Shown: positions 16,447-25,527 of the stretch, piece by piece
Numbering within the stretch: position 1 is the first letter of the stretch
How the letters are laid out: each line of letters starts with the position of its first letter
Source: Flavobacteriales bacterium
Lineage (GTDB): Bacteria; Bacteroidota; Bacteroidia; Flavobacteriales_F; PHOS-HE28
Assembly (NCBI GenBank): GCA_023957375.1
Contig: JAMLHB010000003.1
Coordinates: 69,830 to 133,829, forward strand
Direction of reading: 5' to 3'
Length of the DNA stretch: 64,000 bases
Notes under the pieces: generated by a model
Database searches by the model: none
Told to the model about the DNA's origin: nothing
The model's input: the letters and a program-made list of their open reading frames with translations, nothing else
Position numbers and translations under genes: made by a program

Positions 16447-18281
16447 CCCACCGCCGCACCCCGGTGGTCACCGACCCCCACCGGGGCGTACACCAATACC
16501 CGGCGAACGTGGTCTTTCCTTCCGCCAGAACGGAAGTGCGGCAAGTGCTGCTCCACCTCACCTTCGGTTGCCCGGACACGATGCGCTGCGCCGACTGGGA
16601 CTACCTGGACCGCATCCTGGTACACCGCATCGGCACGGCCGACACCTTCGAGGTGAGCCGTATGCTTACGCCCTACGGCGGCGGCTTCAGCAAGGACTGG
16701 CACTTCAGCTGGACCACCGACCTCACCGACCTGCGCAGCCTGCTGAGCGACAGCTGCATGGTGATCTACGAGCACGGCGGCTACGAGCCCAACACCGACC
16801 GCGGATGGGCGGTGACGCTGGATTTTGAGTTCATCTTCGGCAAGCCCGCCCAGCCCGTGCTGGCCGTGGTGCCGCTCTATGCCGGCGGTTTCGCTTACGG
16901 CAACAAGGCGCGCAGCATCGAGGCCGACCTGCCGCCGCGCACGGTGGATATGCCCGATGGAGCGAGCACGCTGCGCATCCGCATGCTGCAGACCGGCCAT
17001 GGCATGAACCCGCAGGACGGCTGCGGCGAGTTCTGCGCCAAGCAGCGCTACGTGATCGTGGACGGCGACACGGTGAACACCCACAAACTCTGGAAGGATT
17101 GCGGCTGCAACCCCGTGCAGCCCCAGGCCGGCACCTGGATCTTCGACCGTGCCAATTGGTGCCCGGGATCGCTGAACCAACCGGACATCGTGGATGTGCC
17201 CTTGAAGCAAGGTGCCCCCCAAGCCACGGTGGACATCGACATGGAGCCGTATGCCGTGGACAGCAGCACGGCGGAGGAAAGCATCACCGCGTATGCCATC
17301 CTGCTCGGGCCGTTCCAAGCGCGGAACGATGTGGCGCTGGAGGCGCTGATAGAGCCGCATGCAGACCAGCCGTTCGCGGCCACGCGGCCACAAGGCAACA
17401 CCGCGCGCATCCGCATCAGGAACCTGGGGAGCAGCCCGTTGTACACGGTCACCGTGAAGTATGGCACGCAAGGCTTCACGGCGCGCACCTTCCGTTGGGC
17501 AGGTGAACTCGCACCCGGCGCCACGGCGGAGGTGGACCTCCCCGGCATCATCGACATGAAGCCCGGCATGAACCACTTCTTCGCGGAAGTGACGAAGCCG
17601 AACGGCAAGGCCGATGCATGGCCCAAGGACAACCGGAGAGAGCTGCGTTTCCCCGCACCGCCCGTGTACGGTCCGGACCTGATCGTGCAACTGCGCACCA
17701 ACAAACAGCCCGAGCAGAACGCGTTGGTGCTTACCAATGCCGAAGGCCGCACATTGCTGGACCACCCCTTGGGCAGCCTTCGCGCGGACACCCTCTACAG
17801 CGACACGCTGCACCTGCAACCGGGCCGCTATGCCTTGCAGCTTACCGACACTGCCGGGGACGGGCTGGAATTCTGGTACAACACGGCTGGCGGGCGCGGC
17901 ACCTTGCGCCTGCTGGACATGCAGGGCCGCTGCATCAAGGCCTTCGAGAGCGACTGCGGGGACGGGCTGGGCTACGGGTTCCTGGTGCAGGAAGGTGCAC
18001 CATCGCCCATCGACACGGTGCCGGTGATCGGATTGTTCCCTGCGCGCACCACGGGCCGCACCGTGCTGGACTACTTCGCGAACGACACCGCCGCCGTCAC
18101 CGTGCGCATCCTGGACGAGCAGAAGCTGGTGGTGGAGGAGCACCGCTACGCTGCGTTGAAACAATCCGTCTTCACCTACGACCTGGGCTACCGCCCGCCG
18201 CAGCGCTATACGGTGAAGGTGCTGGCCAATGGAAGGGAGGTGTTCAGCAGACGGTTGCGGGTGGTGGCGAAGGTGGAGTGA
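16371..18281 (+). CDS. Secreted PNGase F-like peptide N-glycosidase
   Basis: The 636-residue protein starts at the ATG at 16371 with a signal peptide ending LFAQ. PNGase F enzymes cut N-glycans from asparagine outside the cell. The N-terminal half carries CADWDYLDRI near residue 68, matching the region of the catalytic aspartate, then VSRMLTPYGGGF and GWAVTLDFEF, and the C-terminal glycanase half holds HGMNPQDGCGEFC and KDCGCNPVQPQAGTW, rich in cysteines. A further ~240 residues look like a beta-sandwich domain (GDGLEFWYN) and a tail ending in a strand resembling a T9SS sorting domain (YTVKVLANGREVFSRRLRVV). Cell-surface or secreted location is inferred. Confidence 0.8.
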   Translation: MRSLLLLVLPCFALGLFAQDTFHVVSHRRTPVVTDPHRGVHQYPANVVFPSARTEVRQVLLHLTFGCPDTMRCADWDYLDRILVHRIGTADTFEVSRMLTPYGGGFSKDWHFSWTTDLTDLRSLLSDSCMVIYEHGGYEPNTDRGWAVTLDFEFIFGKPAQPVLAVVPLYAGGFAYGNKARSIEADLPPRTVDMPDGASTLRIRMLQTGHGMNPQDGCGEFCAKQRYVIVDGDTVNTHKLWKDCGCNPVQPQAGTWIFDRANWCPGSLNQPDIVDVPLKQGAPQATVDIDMEPYAVDSSTAEESITAYAILLGPFQARNDVALEALIEPHADQPFAATRPQGNTARIRIRNLGSSPLYTVTVKYGTQGFTARTFRWAGELAPGATAEVDLPGIIDMKPGMNHFFAEVTKPNGKADAWPKDNRRELRFPAPPVYGPDLIVQLRTNKQPEQNALVLTNAEGRTLLDHPLGSLRADTLYSDTLHLQPGRYALQLTDTAGDGLEFWYNTAGGRGTLRLLDMQGRCIKAFESDCGDGLGYGFLVQEGAPSPIDTVPVIGLFPARTTGRTVLDYFANDTAAVTVRILDEQKLVVEEHRYAALKQSVFTYDLGYRPPQRYTVKVLANGREVFSRRLRVVAKVE

Positions 18282-18312
18282 GCGGGAACCGCCAGCGCAT
18301 TTCAGAACGAGC

Positions 18313-19785
18313 TTACTTCAAGTCCTCCGCGATCAGCTTGAACTGCTCCAAGGCCGCTTCCAGATCCTCCACGATCTCTGCTGCAAGCACTCCTGGATCG
18401 GGTAAGTTCGCACTATCCTCCAGGCTGTCGTCCTTCAGCCAGAAGATGTCCAGGCTGGCCTTGTCGCGGGCCATGATCTCCTCATAGCTGTATTTGCGCC
18501 AGCGTCCCTCGGGCGACTTGCTGCTCCACGTTTCCTTCCGCTTGTACCGGTCCGCCGGAGCGTAGCATGCAATGAAGTCCTTCAGGTCCTCGTAGGCCAG
18601 TGGGTTGGTCTTCAGCGTGTGCTTCACGTTGGTGCGGTAGTCGTAGATCCAGACCTCCTTGGTGTGGGCGGTCTTGCTTGCGGGCTTGTTCTCGAAGAAG
18701 AGCACGTTGGCCTTTACGCCTTGCGCGTAGAAGATGCCCGTGGGCAGCCGCAGTATGGTGTGCAGCTCGGTGCTGCGCATCAGCTCTTTGCGCACCGTTT
18801 CCCCGGCGCCGCCTTCAAAGAGCACGTTGTCCGGCAACACCACGGCGGCGCTGCCGCCGGGCTTCAGGATGCTGCGGATGTGCTGCACGAAGTTGAGCTG
18901 CTTGTTGCTGGTGGTGGCCCAGAAGTCCTGACGGTTGTACGTGAGCGCCTCGCGCTTCTCTTCGCCCTTATCGTTCGTTACCGTGGTGCTGCTCTTCTTG
19001 CCGAAGGGTGGGTTGGTGAGCACATAGTCGAAGTTGGTGGCGGGTGTGGTGCGCAAGCTATCGTCGCGCAGGATGGGGCTCTCGTGGTCCATGTCCCCCA
19101 CGTTGTGGAGGAACAGGTTCATCAGGCAAAGCCGGGCGGTGCTCGCCACGATCTCCCAGCCGTGGAAGGTCTCGTACTTCAGGAACTTCAGCTGCTCCTT
19201 GTTCAGCTTGTGCGTGGCCGTGAGGTAGTCGCTGGCGGCCAGGAAGAAGCCGCCGGTGCCGCAGGCCGGGTCGGCGATGGTCTTCATCGGCTCGGGGCGC
19301 ACGCATTCCACCATGGCCCGGATCAAGGCGCGCGGCGTGAAGTATTGGCCCGCACCGCTCTTGGTGTCTTCGGCGTTCTTCTGCAAGAGGCCCTCGTAGA
19401 TGTCGCCCTTCACGTCTGCGCCAAGCAGCACCCAGCTCTCGCCGTCGATCAGTTGGATCAGCTTGTGCAGCTTGGCGGGGTCGGTGATCTTGTTCTGGCT
19501 CTTCACGAAGATGTCGCCCAGCATACCGGTCTTCTTGCCCAGCGCGTCCAGCAGCTGCACGTAGTGGCTCTCCAGCTCGGCGCCGCTCTTGTTGCGCAGG
19601 CTCTCCCAGTTGAAGTTGGCGGGGATGTGCGTGTCCCGGTTGTACGGCGGCTTGCTGTACTCATCGGCCATCTTCAGGAACAGCAGGTAAGTGAGCTGCT
19701 CCAGGTAGTCGCCGTAGCCCACGCCATCATCGCGCAGGGTGTGGCAGAAGTTCCAGACTTTGTTGACGATGGCGGTAGAGGTCAT
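18313..19785 (-). CDS. hsdM: Type I restriction-modification DNA methyltransferase subunit
   Basis: HsdM transfers a methyl group to adenine N6 in the sequence chosen by HsdS. The 490-residue protein starts at the ATG at 19783-19785. It has an N-terminal helical domain, SAM-binding motif I DPACGTGGFF near residue 171 and catalytic motif IV NPPFG near residue 255. It begins 4 nt after the stop of the ATPase gene, so the two are probably co-transcribed. It is placed last in the island, 4.5 kb from hsdS, with four other genes between them. Upstream in-frame codons belong to the ATPase gene in another frame. Confidence 0.96.
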   Translation of the reverse strand: MTSTAIVNKVWNFCHTLRDDGVGYGDYLEQLTYLLFLKMADEYSKPPYNRDTHIPANFNWESLRNKSGAELESHYVQLLDALGKKTGMLGDIFVKSQNKITDPAKLHKLIQLIDGESWVLLGADVKGDIYEGLLQKNAEDTKSGAGQYFTPRALIRAMVECVRPEPMKTIADPACGTGGFFLAASDYLTATHKLNKEQLKFLKYETFHGWEIVASTARLCLMNLFLHNVGDMDHESPILRDDSLRTTPATNFDYVLTNPPFGKKSSTTVTNDKGEEKREALTYNRQDFWATTSNKQLNFVQHIRSILKPGGSAAVVLPDNVLFEGGAGETVRKELMRSTELHTILRLPTGIFYAQGVKANVLFFENKPASKTAHTKEVWIYDYRTNVKHTLKTNPLAYEDLKDFIACYAPADRYKRKETWSSKSPEGRWRKYSYEEIMARDKASLDIFWLKDDSLEDSANLPDPGVLAAEIVEDLEAALEQFKLIAEDLK

Positions 19786-19789
19786 GGGC

Positions 19790-21244
19790 TTACAATCCAG
19801 CAGTGAGCGAGAGCAGGTCCTCGGCCAAGTAGCCTGCTTGTGAAGCAACTTGTTTGGAGGCATCCGAGTGGCGCACCGTAATGGCCGTGCGCTCCTTGGA
19901 CCATCCCGCATATCGGGCTTTTGCATCCAGGAAGCGGGCAATGTGTCCATCGAATTTGCCAAGTTCGCCCAAGCTGTTCTTGGCCGGGTCGCGCTTACAT
20001 GAACCAAAGCGGATCATACCTTCGTCCGTGTTAAGTGCGACCAGATCGAGCTCCACCCCGCCTTTGTCCCAATAACCGGCAATGCGATCTGTCAAGGCGA
20101 AGCCAGGAAGTCCTTTGCGGCTGCGCTCCTCATACAGGGTGGCGGCAAGTCTTTCCAAGCCGAAGCCCTCAGCCAATTTCAATCGTTCATCGGCTTGTGC
20201 GATCAGTGCGTCCATTGGACGGAATTGCACGGATGCCACCGGTTTGGCTAAAGCGGCCAACCAACTCCGCAGAAAATTGTCCGAGATATAGTAGCGGCCG
20301 GACCGTGAGTTGGCCTTGGCGAAGATCGGTAGCCGACGTTCCACCATCCGGTAGCTACCCGTAAGGTTCACCAGATAGCCACCCACTTGTTTGGCTTGGC
20401 CGCTGTCCAGTTCCCGCAAACGCGACTCGATCTCCCCGTTGGTGCAACCCGGGTGCTCCGCAATGAACTGAAGTACCATGTTATAGCGCCCGCGCAGCTC
20501 ATGCAGGAACCAGTTCTCCGCTTCATTGCGCAAAGGCGATGAGCTTTCGAAGAACATCCGCCGAAGCACGGACTGACGGTCCTTGCCCAACACCTCCTGC
20601 TCGTAGCAGTCCCGATAGAACTTGGGGACACCCTCAAAGAGATTCCAATAGAAAAGAAGCTCTTCCGGAGTGCCCTGCCCATGCGCCCGCAAGATCTCCA
20701 GTACCGAGCCGATATCCAGATGGCCCAGATCAATACGGTCCGTCAAGCGATTGAACAAGGGGGCGCGCTGGTCCTCCAGCAATGCCGTCATTTCAGCATG
20801 GATGGAACCCAGTACGATCAAGCAGCCCCGGGCTACCGGTGAATTTGCTTGGCAGGCATCGACCACTGCTTGCAGAAAGCTCGGGAACTCACTCAACGCT
20901 TTCCTATGGAAATACTGGAACTCGTCCAGCACAATGATGTATCCGTCCTCTGCCAGTTCGCGGATCAACTGAGCGAATTCCAACAGGCTGCCCGGCTTTT
21001 TCCGGTCCAGGTTGAAGGTGTCCATAAACCCATGAACAGCGGAAAGTACGCCTGCCGGTTCCGAATCGGGGATCTGCACATAGAAGGACTTGCGGTCCTT
21101 ATGACGGCCTAACGCCTCCCGGATCAAAGCGGTCTTGCCGATCCGGCGACGACCGGAAATCCTTACAAAAGCCCAACGCCAACGGTCAAGGATCTGATCG
21201 AGTTGCTCGAGTTCCTCATTGCGTCCATAGAATTCCCAAGCCAT
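19790..21244 (-). CDS. DUF234/archaeal-type AAA ATPase with C-terminal nuclease-like domain
   Basis: The 484-residue protein begins MAWEFYGRNEELEQLDQIL, then Walker A SGRRRIGKTALI near residue 30 and Walker B YIIVLDEFQYFHRK near residue 102. A winged-helix region (HPGCTNGEIESRLREL) and a DUF234-type C-terminus follow. In that C-terminus GGVELDLVALN and IRFGSCKRD could form a PD-(D/E)XK-like core (E-x-D, then C-K). It belongs to the ATPase_2/DUF234 group, found in mobile and defence regions without a settled function. It has its own promoter and palindrome and lies between the GIY-YIG gene and hsdM inside the restriction island. Confidence 0.85.
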   Translation of the reverse strand: MAWEFYGRNEELEQLDQILDRWRWAFVRISGRRRIGKTALIREALGRHKDRKSFYVQIPDSEPAGVLSAVHGFMDTFNLDRKKPGSLLEFAQLIRELAEDGYIIVLDEFQYFHRKALSEFPSFLQAVVDACQANSPVARGCLIVLGSIHAEMTALLEDQRAPLFNRLTDRIDLGHLDIGSVLEILRAHGQGTPEELLFYWNLFEGVPKFYRDCYEQEVLGKDRQSVLRRMFFESSSPLRNEAENWFLHELRGRYNMVLQFIAEHPGCTNGEIESRLRELDSGQAKQVGGYLVNLTGSYRMVERRLPIFAKANSRSGRYYISDNFLRSWLAALAKPVASVQFRPMDALIAQADERLKLAEGFGLERLAATLYEERSRKGLPGFALTDRIAGYWDKGGVELDLVALNTDEGMIRFGSCKRDPAKNSLGELGKFDGHIARFLDAKARYAGWSKERTAITVRHSDASKQVASQAGYLAEDLLSLTAGL

Positions 21245-21248
21245 GCGT

Positions 21249-21275
21249 CGAAGTTAGTGTAAAAGTAATTACACT
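21249..21275 (-). promoter_or_regulatory. Promoter and operator-like palindrome of the ATPase gene
   Basis: On the minus strand TAACTTCG (21249-21256) ends 4 nt before the ATG. The palindrome AGTGTAA-6 nt-TTACACT (21256-21275) starts at the first base of that element and covers the spacer. A repressor bound there would block RNA polymerase. It lies in an unusually AT-rich gap of 156 nt. Confidence 0.55.
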
Positions 21276-21400
21276 ATCTAATACGCAATATCAAATGCCT
21301 GATATCTAGTGCATTGTATCGCAACTAGTGGAAGTCAAAGCGGCATGAGCTTCACACTGGACACTATATCCCGTGTGCCGCAAATGTGCGATCCGCACAA

Positions 21401-22258
21401 CTACTGCATGTCCGCTATAGTGCCCTCCTGAACCTTTTTCAACGTCATCCCCTCCTTGGTCTTCCAAAGCTCCCGGCCATTGGCAGCACCGCCCACCACT
21501 ACGCCTGCCGCCGTGCTCGGGCTGGCGAAGGTGTAGTCCTGCGTGAGCGTGTAGAACGAGCCGGTCGCTTGCAACACCCCTTCCTTGATCAAGGCCGCGC
21601 GCAGCTCTTTCAGGTAGCCGTGGATGGAAGGCCGCTCATTCCTAGCGACCTGCGAACCCTTCGCCACCACAAAGCCTTCCGAACTCTCATAGCCTTCGGC
21701 GCGCAGGCCCTTTGCGGTGAGCAGATAGCGGCGTGTCTTGGTTTTGGCAACCGGTGCGCGCTCAAAGAAGCCATAGCCGAGTATGGGCAGGCACAGCAGA
21801 ATGTCCTCCAAGAAGCGTTCCGCATCGGCGCGGTCCGCTTCGCTAAGGCTTGGAATGCTGGGGGTGTTGCCGTTGTCCAATTGGCAGCGCTTGGCACTGG
21901 CGGCCAGCCCCACAAGCCGGGCCTCCAAGTGCTGGATGTGCGCTTTGTTCAAATTCTGGTCCTTGCTGGTAAAGGCCACCGCATGGGTCCACCAATCCTT
22001 CTTGCTCTCGTGCTGTTGCAGGCGTGGCAAGATCGGGTCGCCTTCACCGATGTAGACCTTGGGCAACTGCACACTCTCACCGGGGCCGACCAAGATGTAC
22101 ACGCCGGTGCGTTGCAGCTCTGGCCGCTTGCGGGCCTCCGCAAAGAGCGTTTGCGGAAACACCAGCCCCGCACCGGACCAGTTGGTCTTCTCCACGGTCT
22201 TGATGCCCGCCGGATCGCCATCCACCAGAAAGATCTTTACGCTGAAGGGTTGGGTCAT
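21401..22258 (-). CDS. GIY-YIG nuclease-like protein with DUF4357
   Basis: This 285-residue protein has an N-terminal GIY-YIG fold: GVYILVG near residue 52, KVYIGEGDPILPRLQQH near residue 67, then WWTHAVAFTSK and the catalytic-type Glu in HIQHLEARLV. The C-terminal ~60 residues match DUF4357 (FASPSTAAGVVVGGAANGRELWKT). GIY-YIG-DUF4357 proteins often accompany type I restriction systems. Whether it cuts DNA is untested. The gene begins 48 nt after the small partner gene and is followed by an AT-rich gap before the ATPase promoter. Confidence 0.88.
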   Translation of the reverse strand: MTQPFSVKIFLVDGDPAGIKTVEKTNWSGAGLVFPQTLFAEARKRPELQRTGVYILVGPGESVQLPKVYIGEGDPILPRLQQHESKKDWWTHAVAFTSKDQNLNKAHIQHLEARLVGLAASAKRCQLDNGNTPSIPSLSEADRADAERFLEDILLCLPILGYGFFERAPVAKTKTRRYLLTAKGLRAEGYESSEGFVVAKGSQVARNERPSIHGYLKELRAALIKEGVLQATGSFYTLTQDYTFASPSTAAGVVVGGAANGRELWKTKEGMTLKKVQEGTIADMQ

Positions 22259-22305
22259 GGGTGGATATGGGGTTGCTGGATGGTGTATTACTCGGCTTGC
22301 ATGGC

Positions 22306-22668
22306 CTATTCGTCAGCAGCGCCTGCGGCCGGGATAGGTGGAAAGGTCACGGTAACGAGGAACTTGTCTTGTTCAAGTTGCCGGTAGTGCACCCTACCCC
22401 ATGCGAGGTAGATACGAACAAGGGTCCGAATCCAGCGGCCAGCATGCGTCGGTGGTGAATACACGAGGATCTGAGCAAGATGCTTCTCATCCATAAAAAT
22501 CGGTGGCGCCTCAAAATCTTGGGTTGGGTCGATGACCGCCGAGTCCTTGCCGAGGTCTTCGAACCCGAGCGTGGTTCGCAGAGCTGTTAGTCTAGTCGAG
22601 ATTCGGTTCTGAAGAATCCGTTCCCGTTCATCAGAATGAAGCTGCTCGAAGGGCTGTATGTCGGTCAT
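22306..22668 (-). CDS. Small protein coupled to the PD-(D/E)XK-like gene, unknown function
   Basis: A 120-residue protein whose ATG overlaps the upstream gene's stop as ATGA (22665-22668), so the two are translationally coupled. It starts MTDIQPFEQLHSDERERILQNRI, which is helical and charged, and has hydrophobic strands near the C-terminus (GRWIRTLVRIYLAWGRVHY, FLVTVTFPP). I do not recognise it. Coupling suggests a partner, inhibitor or specificity subunit for the nuclease-like protein. Confidence 0.7.
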   Translation of the reverse strand: MTDIQPFEQLHSDERERILQNRISTRLTALRTTLGFEDLGKDSAVIDPTQDFEAPPIFMDEKHLAQILVYSPPTHAGRWIRTLVRIYLAWGRVHYRQLEQDKFLVTVTFPPIPAAGAADE

Positions 22669-24335
22669 TTGGTGTTTGGTGTTTCATCTAGGTCAAGACC
22701 ACTCAAGTCGAGCTGTATCGGTTTCTGGAAGTATGGTCGTTGAATGATGGCAACGCTGTCACCGTCCTCGATGTAGAATATGGCATCCTTAAGGGTGCCA
22801 TCCATCAACTCCCGGAACTCTTGAATGGAATGCGCCCGGTATGACCCGTTGAAGGAATAGTACGTCGGATTATTCACTATGAAAAAACCGTCCACCTTGT
22901 ATTTTGATAGGTCTATAGGGTTGTCTGGGTACACCTGGGCGAAGTGTTCTTGAACGAGAAGCATATTCTTCTGATACCAATCAACCTTCCGCTTCAACTT
23001 GGGCTCATAGTCCTTGACGAACTTGGAGTAATCCCCTGAGAATCCTACCATGTTACTATGCCGTCGATGGTACTTGCAATCAACGACACAGAGCGTTTTC
23101 GTCACTTCATTGAGATAGAGAAAGTCTATTTCTCCGAGTCCCGCTTCATCGACGCTAGTGCCCGCACCCTTGGCCGCACGCAACCGAGTGACATTCCGAG
23201 AGTACTTCACACCGTGATCCTTGAGCAACTGTTCCACTGGCTCCTCAAGAAGCTTGTCGTGCTCATCACTCTTTCGTAGTACGAAAGTGCTCAAGCACTT
23301 ATTGGCCTTCCACTCATCAGCTATCGTGGCCCATTGTACGGCGTTGGTTATTGCAAGCACTATACTCTCGGCCCATTTCTGAGGTCCTACTATCGCCCTC
23401 GGCTCACCATTAATGGACCACTTGAGGACTGGTCTGTTCATGTACCTCTTGTTCGAGTGCGGCTTGTAGATGATGTTCTCAAGGCTCTCCTTGCTCGTGA
23501 TTGAAAGAGTCAAACCAGCATAGAAGGTCTTTGTTCCCTCAAGAGGGAAACCAGACTGTTCCGCGAAACGCTCGATCAGTTCATCGTACTTGACGTCCTG
23601 TAGGATTGGGAAGCCGCTGGAGTGGATTGTCTTGTATGCTGGTACGAGTCCAGCATTCCTGTCGTACTCGACTCCCAGGCAGTCCTTCAATGCGACCTTG
23701 AGGTCCTGGGCCCCACTGGTATCGACTAAGGCTTGGGACATCAGGCGCTGCACCTGCTGTTTAATGTGCTTCAGAACCTGTCCGAACCGCATCGGTTCCT
23801 CCAGTCGAATGAGCCCATCGGCGACATGGACCTCATAGCCTTCTCCAAGGAGTTTATCCATCGCAATCAACTCCGAGAAGGTGAAGGCCCACTTCCCGAT
23901 GACAAGCAGTTCCTCAATCTTCTCCATCCGTCGGGCCGAAATGGGGGTTTCGTCACTTGTGCGTACAAGTTCGAGTTCACATGCTCGCTCGATGAGTAGC
24001 CGCAGGGAACTTCTATTCTGGGTGAAGTCGTCGATGGAGATATTCTCGAATCCTGAGCCATCGCTGACGTGTTCAATAAGAGGAACCGTATTCTCGTAAA
24101 GGCCTACTAGTGTCTTGTAGAACCCTGAAGAGAGCTCAGACGCAGTCTTATCTCGAAACTGACCAAGCATCCACTTCAGTGCCTCAAAGAAAATCGGCAC
24201 AACTTCGTCTGTGCGAGCGAATGGACCGCTTCCGAACCGTTCAATGATATGCGAGGATAATGCCCTCCATATCCTTTCATCTGCCGCATCACTCCAGTGA
24301 ATGAGTGTTAGGCCGTATTCTCGTATCAGGGGCAT
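22665..24335 (-). CDS. PD-(D/E)XK nuclease-like protein of unknown family in the restriction island
   Basis: The 556-residue protein starts at the ATG at 24333-24335, 13 nt after the hsdS stop; a TTG start at 24368 is less likely. The N-terminal ~400 residues are not recognised and look mainly helical. Near residue 425 it has GLGEIDFLYLN, then TLCVVDCKYHRRH, matching a PD-(D/E)XK core (Asp, then D-x-K after a strand). C-terminal strands follow (GFFIVNNPTYYSF). Base composition is visibly less GC-rich than hsdR or hsdM, suggesting separate acquisition. It might act as a modification-dependent or accessory nuclease; this is inference. Confidence 0.75.
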   Translation of the reverse strand: MPLIREYGLTLIHWSDAADERIWRALSSHIIERFGSGPFARTDEVVPIFFEALKWMLGQFRDKTASELSSGFYKTLVGLYENTVPLIEHVSDGSGFENISIDDFTQNRSSLRLLIERACELELVRTSDETPISARRMEKIEELLVIGKWAFTFSELIAMDKLLGEGYEVHVADGLIRLEEPMRFGQVLKHIKQQVQRLMSQALVDTSGAQDLKVALKDCLGVEYDRNAGLVPAYKTIHSSGFPILQDVKYDELIERFAEQSGFPLEGTKTFYAGLTLSITSKESLENIIYKPHSNKRYMNRPVLKWSINGEPRAIVGPQKWAESIVLAITNAVQWATIADEWKANKCLSTFVLRKSDEHDKLLEEPVEQLLKDHGVKYSRNVTRLRAAKGAGTSVDEAGLGEIDFLYLNEVTKTLCVVDCKYHRRHSNMVGFSGDYSKFVKDYEPKLKRKVDWYQKNMLLVQEHFAQVYPDNPIDLSKYKVDGFFIVNNPTYYSFNGSYRAHSIQEFRELMDGTLKDAIFYIEDGDSVAIIQRPYFQKPIQLDLSGLDLDETPNTK

Positions 24336-24348
24336 GGCTGCAAAAGGT

Positions 24349-25527
24349 TCAAACCAACCTCCCCTCAAATGCCCGCTTCAACACCGCCTGCCGCAACCGC
24401 ACCGCCTGCTGCAGCTGCGCGTCGAGGGTGGCTTCCGTTTCTGCAATGGTGGCGATGCGATGCTCCACTTCGTCGATGATGCGGGATTGCACTACGACGG
24501 GTGGAATCGGCATTGGGCTCGCCTCGATCTGCTTGGCACTGATGTTCAACACGGCAACGCCTTTCCCCTGCTTCAGCAGAGACTGTTCAAGCATCGGTAG
24601 GTAGTTCCACACCCAAGGCTTCTGCTTCGGGTCTTTGAACTGGAGCAGACCTGTCCGTTGGTTCTGCAGGGCCGGTTCGTTCAGGTCATAGGTGCAGAGC
24701 TTGCCAATAGATCCAGACATGCCAATAAGGATGTCTCCCTTATGCACCTGAAAGTCCTTGTGTGCCTCCAGGTATGATGGAGGCAAATACTTGGCTCCTT
24801 CAGTCGTGACTTCCTCACCACCAAGGTTCGACTGCCGAATGAGCAGCACACCTTCGTCCAGATAGTCTGTGCTCTTGAAAGCATAACCGTTACGGATCTT
24901 CACAAAGTCGCCAAGCGTGCCCCATCGCCAACCTTCAGGCAAGGGGGCTTCATCACTCATGTCAGCCCCCTCGGTCCATAGTTGCCCCGTGTACGCCGCC
25001 TTCAACACCGCCTGCTTGTACCGTTTCAATTTGGCCTTGGCCGCATGCAGGCGGGCCACCGCCGCATCTAACCGCCCCAGCTGCAGCTCGATCGCTTCCA
25101 CGATCCGCCGCTGTTCGGGGAGGGGGGCGAGAGGGAGTTCTGTCTTCTTCAGAAATTGCAAGTGCCGACTGTAGCCTCGGTTCGGCAGTTCGACGGCAAG
25201 CAACATGTAGTAGAGGTAGCTGGCATCCACCCCCTCCTTTGGCGCAAGCAGCTTCACGCCATCTGCACCAACGGCGAAGGGAAAGTCGATCAGTTTGAAG
25301 TTCCTTGTGTGGTCCCCAAACACAACCACCGGGAGCGGGCCTGTGTATCGGAGACTCTCGTCATCGGTGTATCCGCCGATCAGTGTGGCTCCCTGATCAA
25401 CCACTGGCAGTATTCCTTCGGTCAAGTATTCCTTCTGCTTCAACTTCCGTCCTGCATCGCTCTGCAAGTCCACAAGCTTTGCGAATGGTTGCATTTCGTG
25501 AAGTGTCTCAACCATCGCTTCCATCAC
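24349..25527 (-). CDS. hsdS: Type I restriction-modification specificity subunit
   Basis: HsdS recognises a split DNA target and guides methylation and cutting. The 392-residue protein has two target-recognition domains, each followed by a conserved helix. The first helix contains LPLAPLPEQRRIVEAIE and ends LKRYKQAVLKAAYTGQL; the second contains EVEHRIATIAETEATLDAQL and ends RQAVLKRAFEGRLV. The repeated 'AVLK.AF/Y.G.L' ends are typical. Its ATG overlaps the hsdR stop by 4 nt (25524-25527). The second recognition domain looks less GC-rich, as expected for exchangeable domains. Confidence 0.95.
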   Translation of the reverse strand: MMEAMVETLHEMQPFAKLVDLQSDAGRKLKQKEYLTEGILPVVDQGATLIGGYTDDESLRYTGPLPVVVFGDHTRNFKLIDFPFAVGADGVKLLAPKEGVDASYLYYMLLAVELPNRGYSRHLQFLKKTELPLAPLPEQRRIVEAIELQLGRLDAAVARLHAAKAKLKRYKQAVLKAAYTGQLWTEGADMSDEAPLPEGWRWGTLGDFVKIRNGYAFKSTDYLDEGVLLIRQSNLGGEEVTTEGAKYLPPSYLEAHKDFQVHKGDILIGMSGSIGKLCTYDLNEPALQNQRTGLLQFKDPKQKPWVWNYLPMLEQSLLKQGKGVAVLNISAKQIEASPMPIPPVVVQSRIIDEVEHRIATIAETEATLDAQLQQAVRLRQAVLKRAFEGRLV

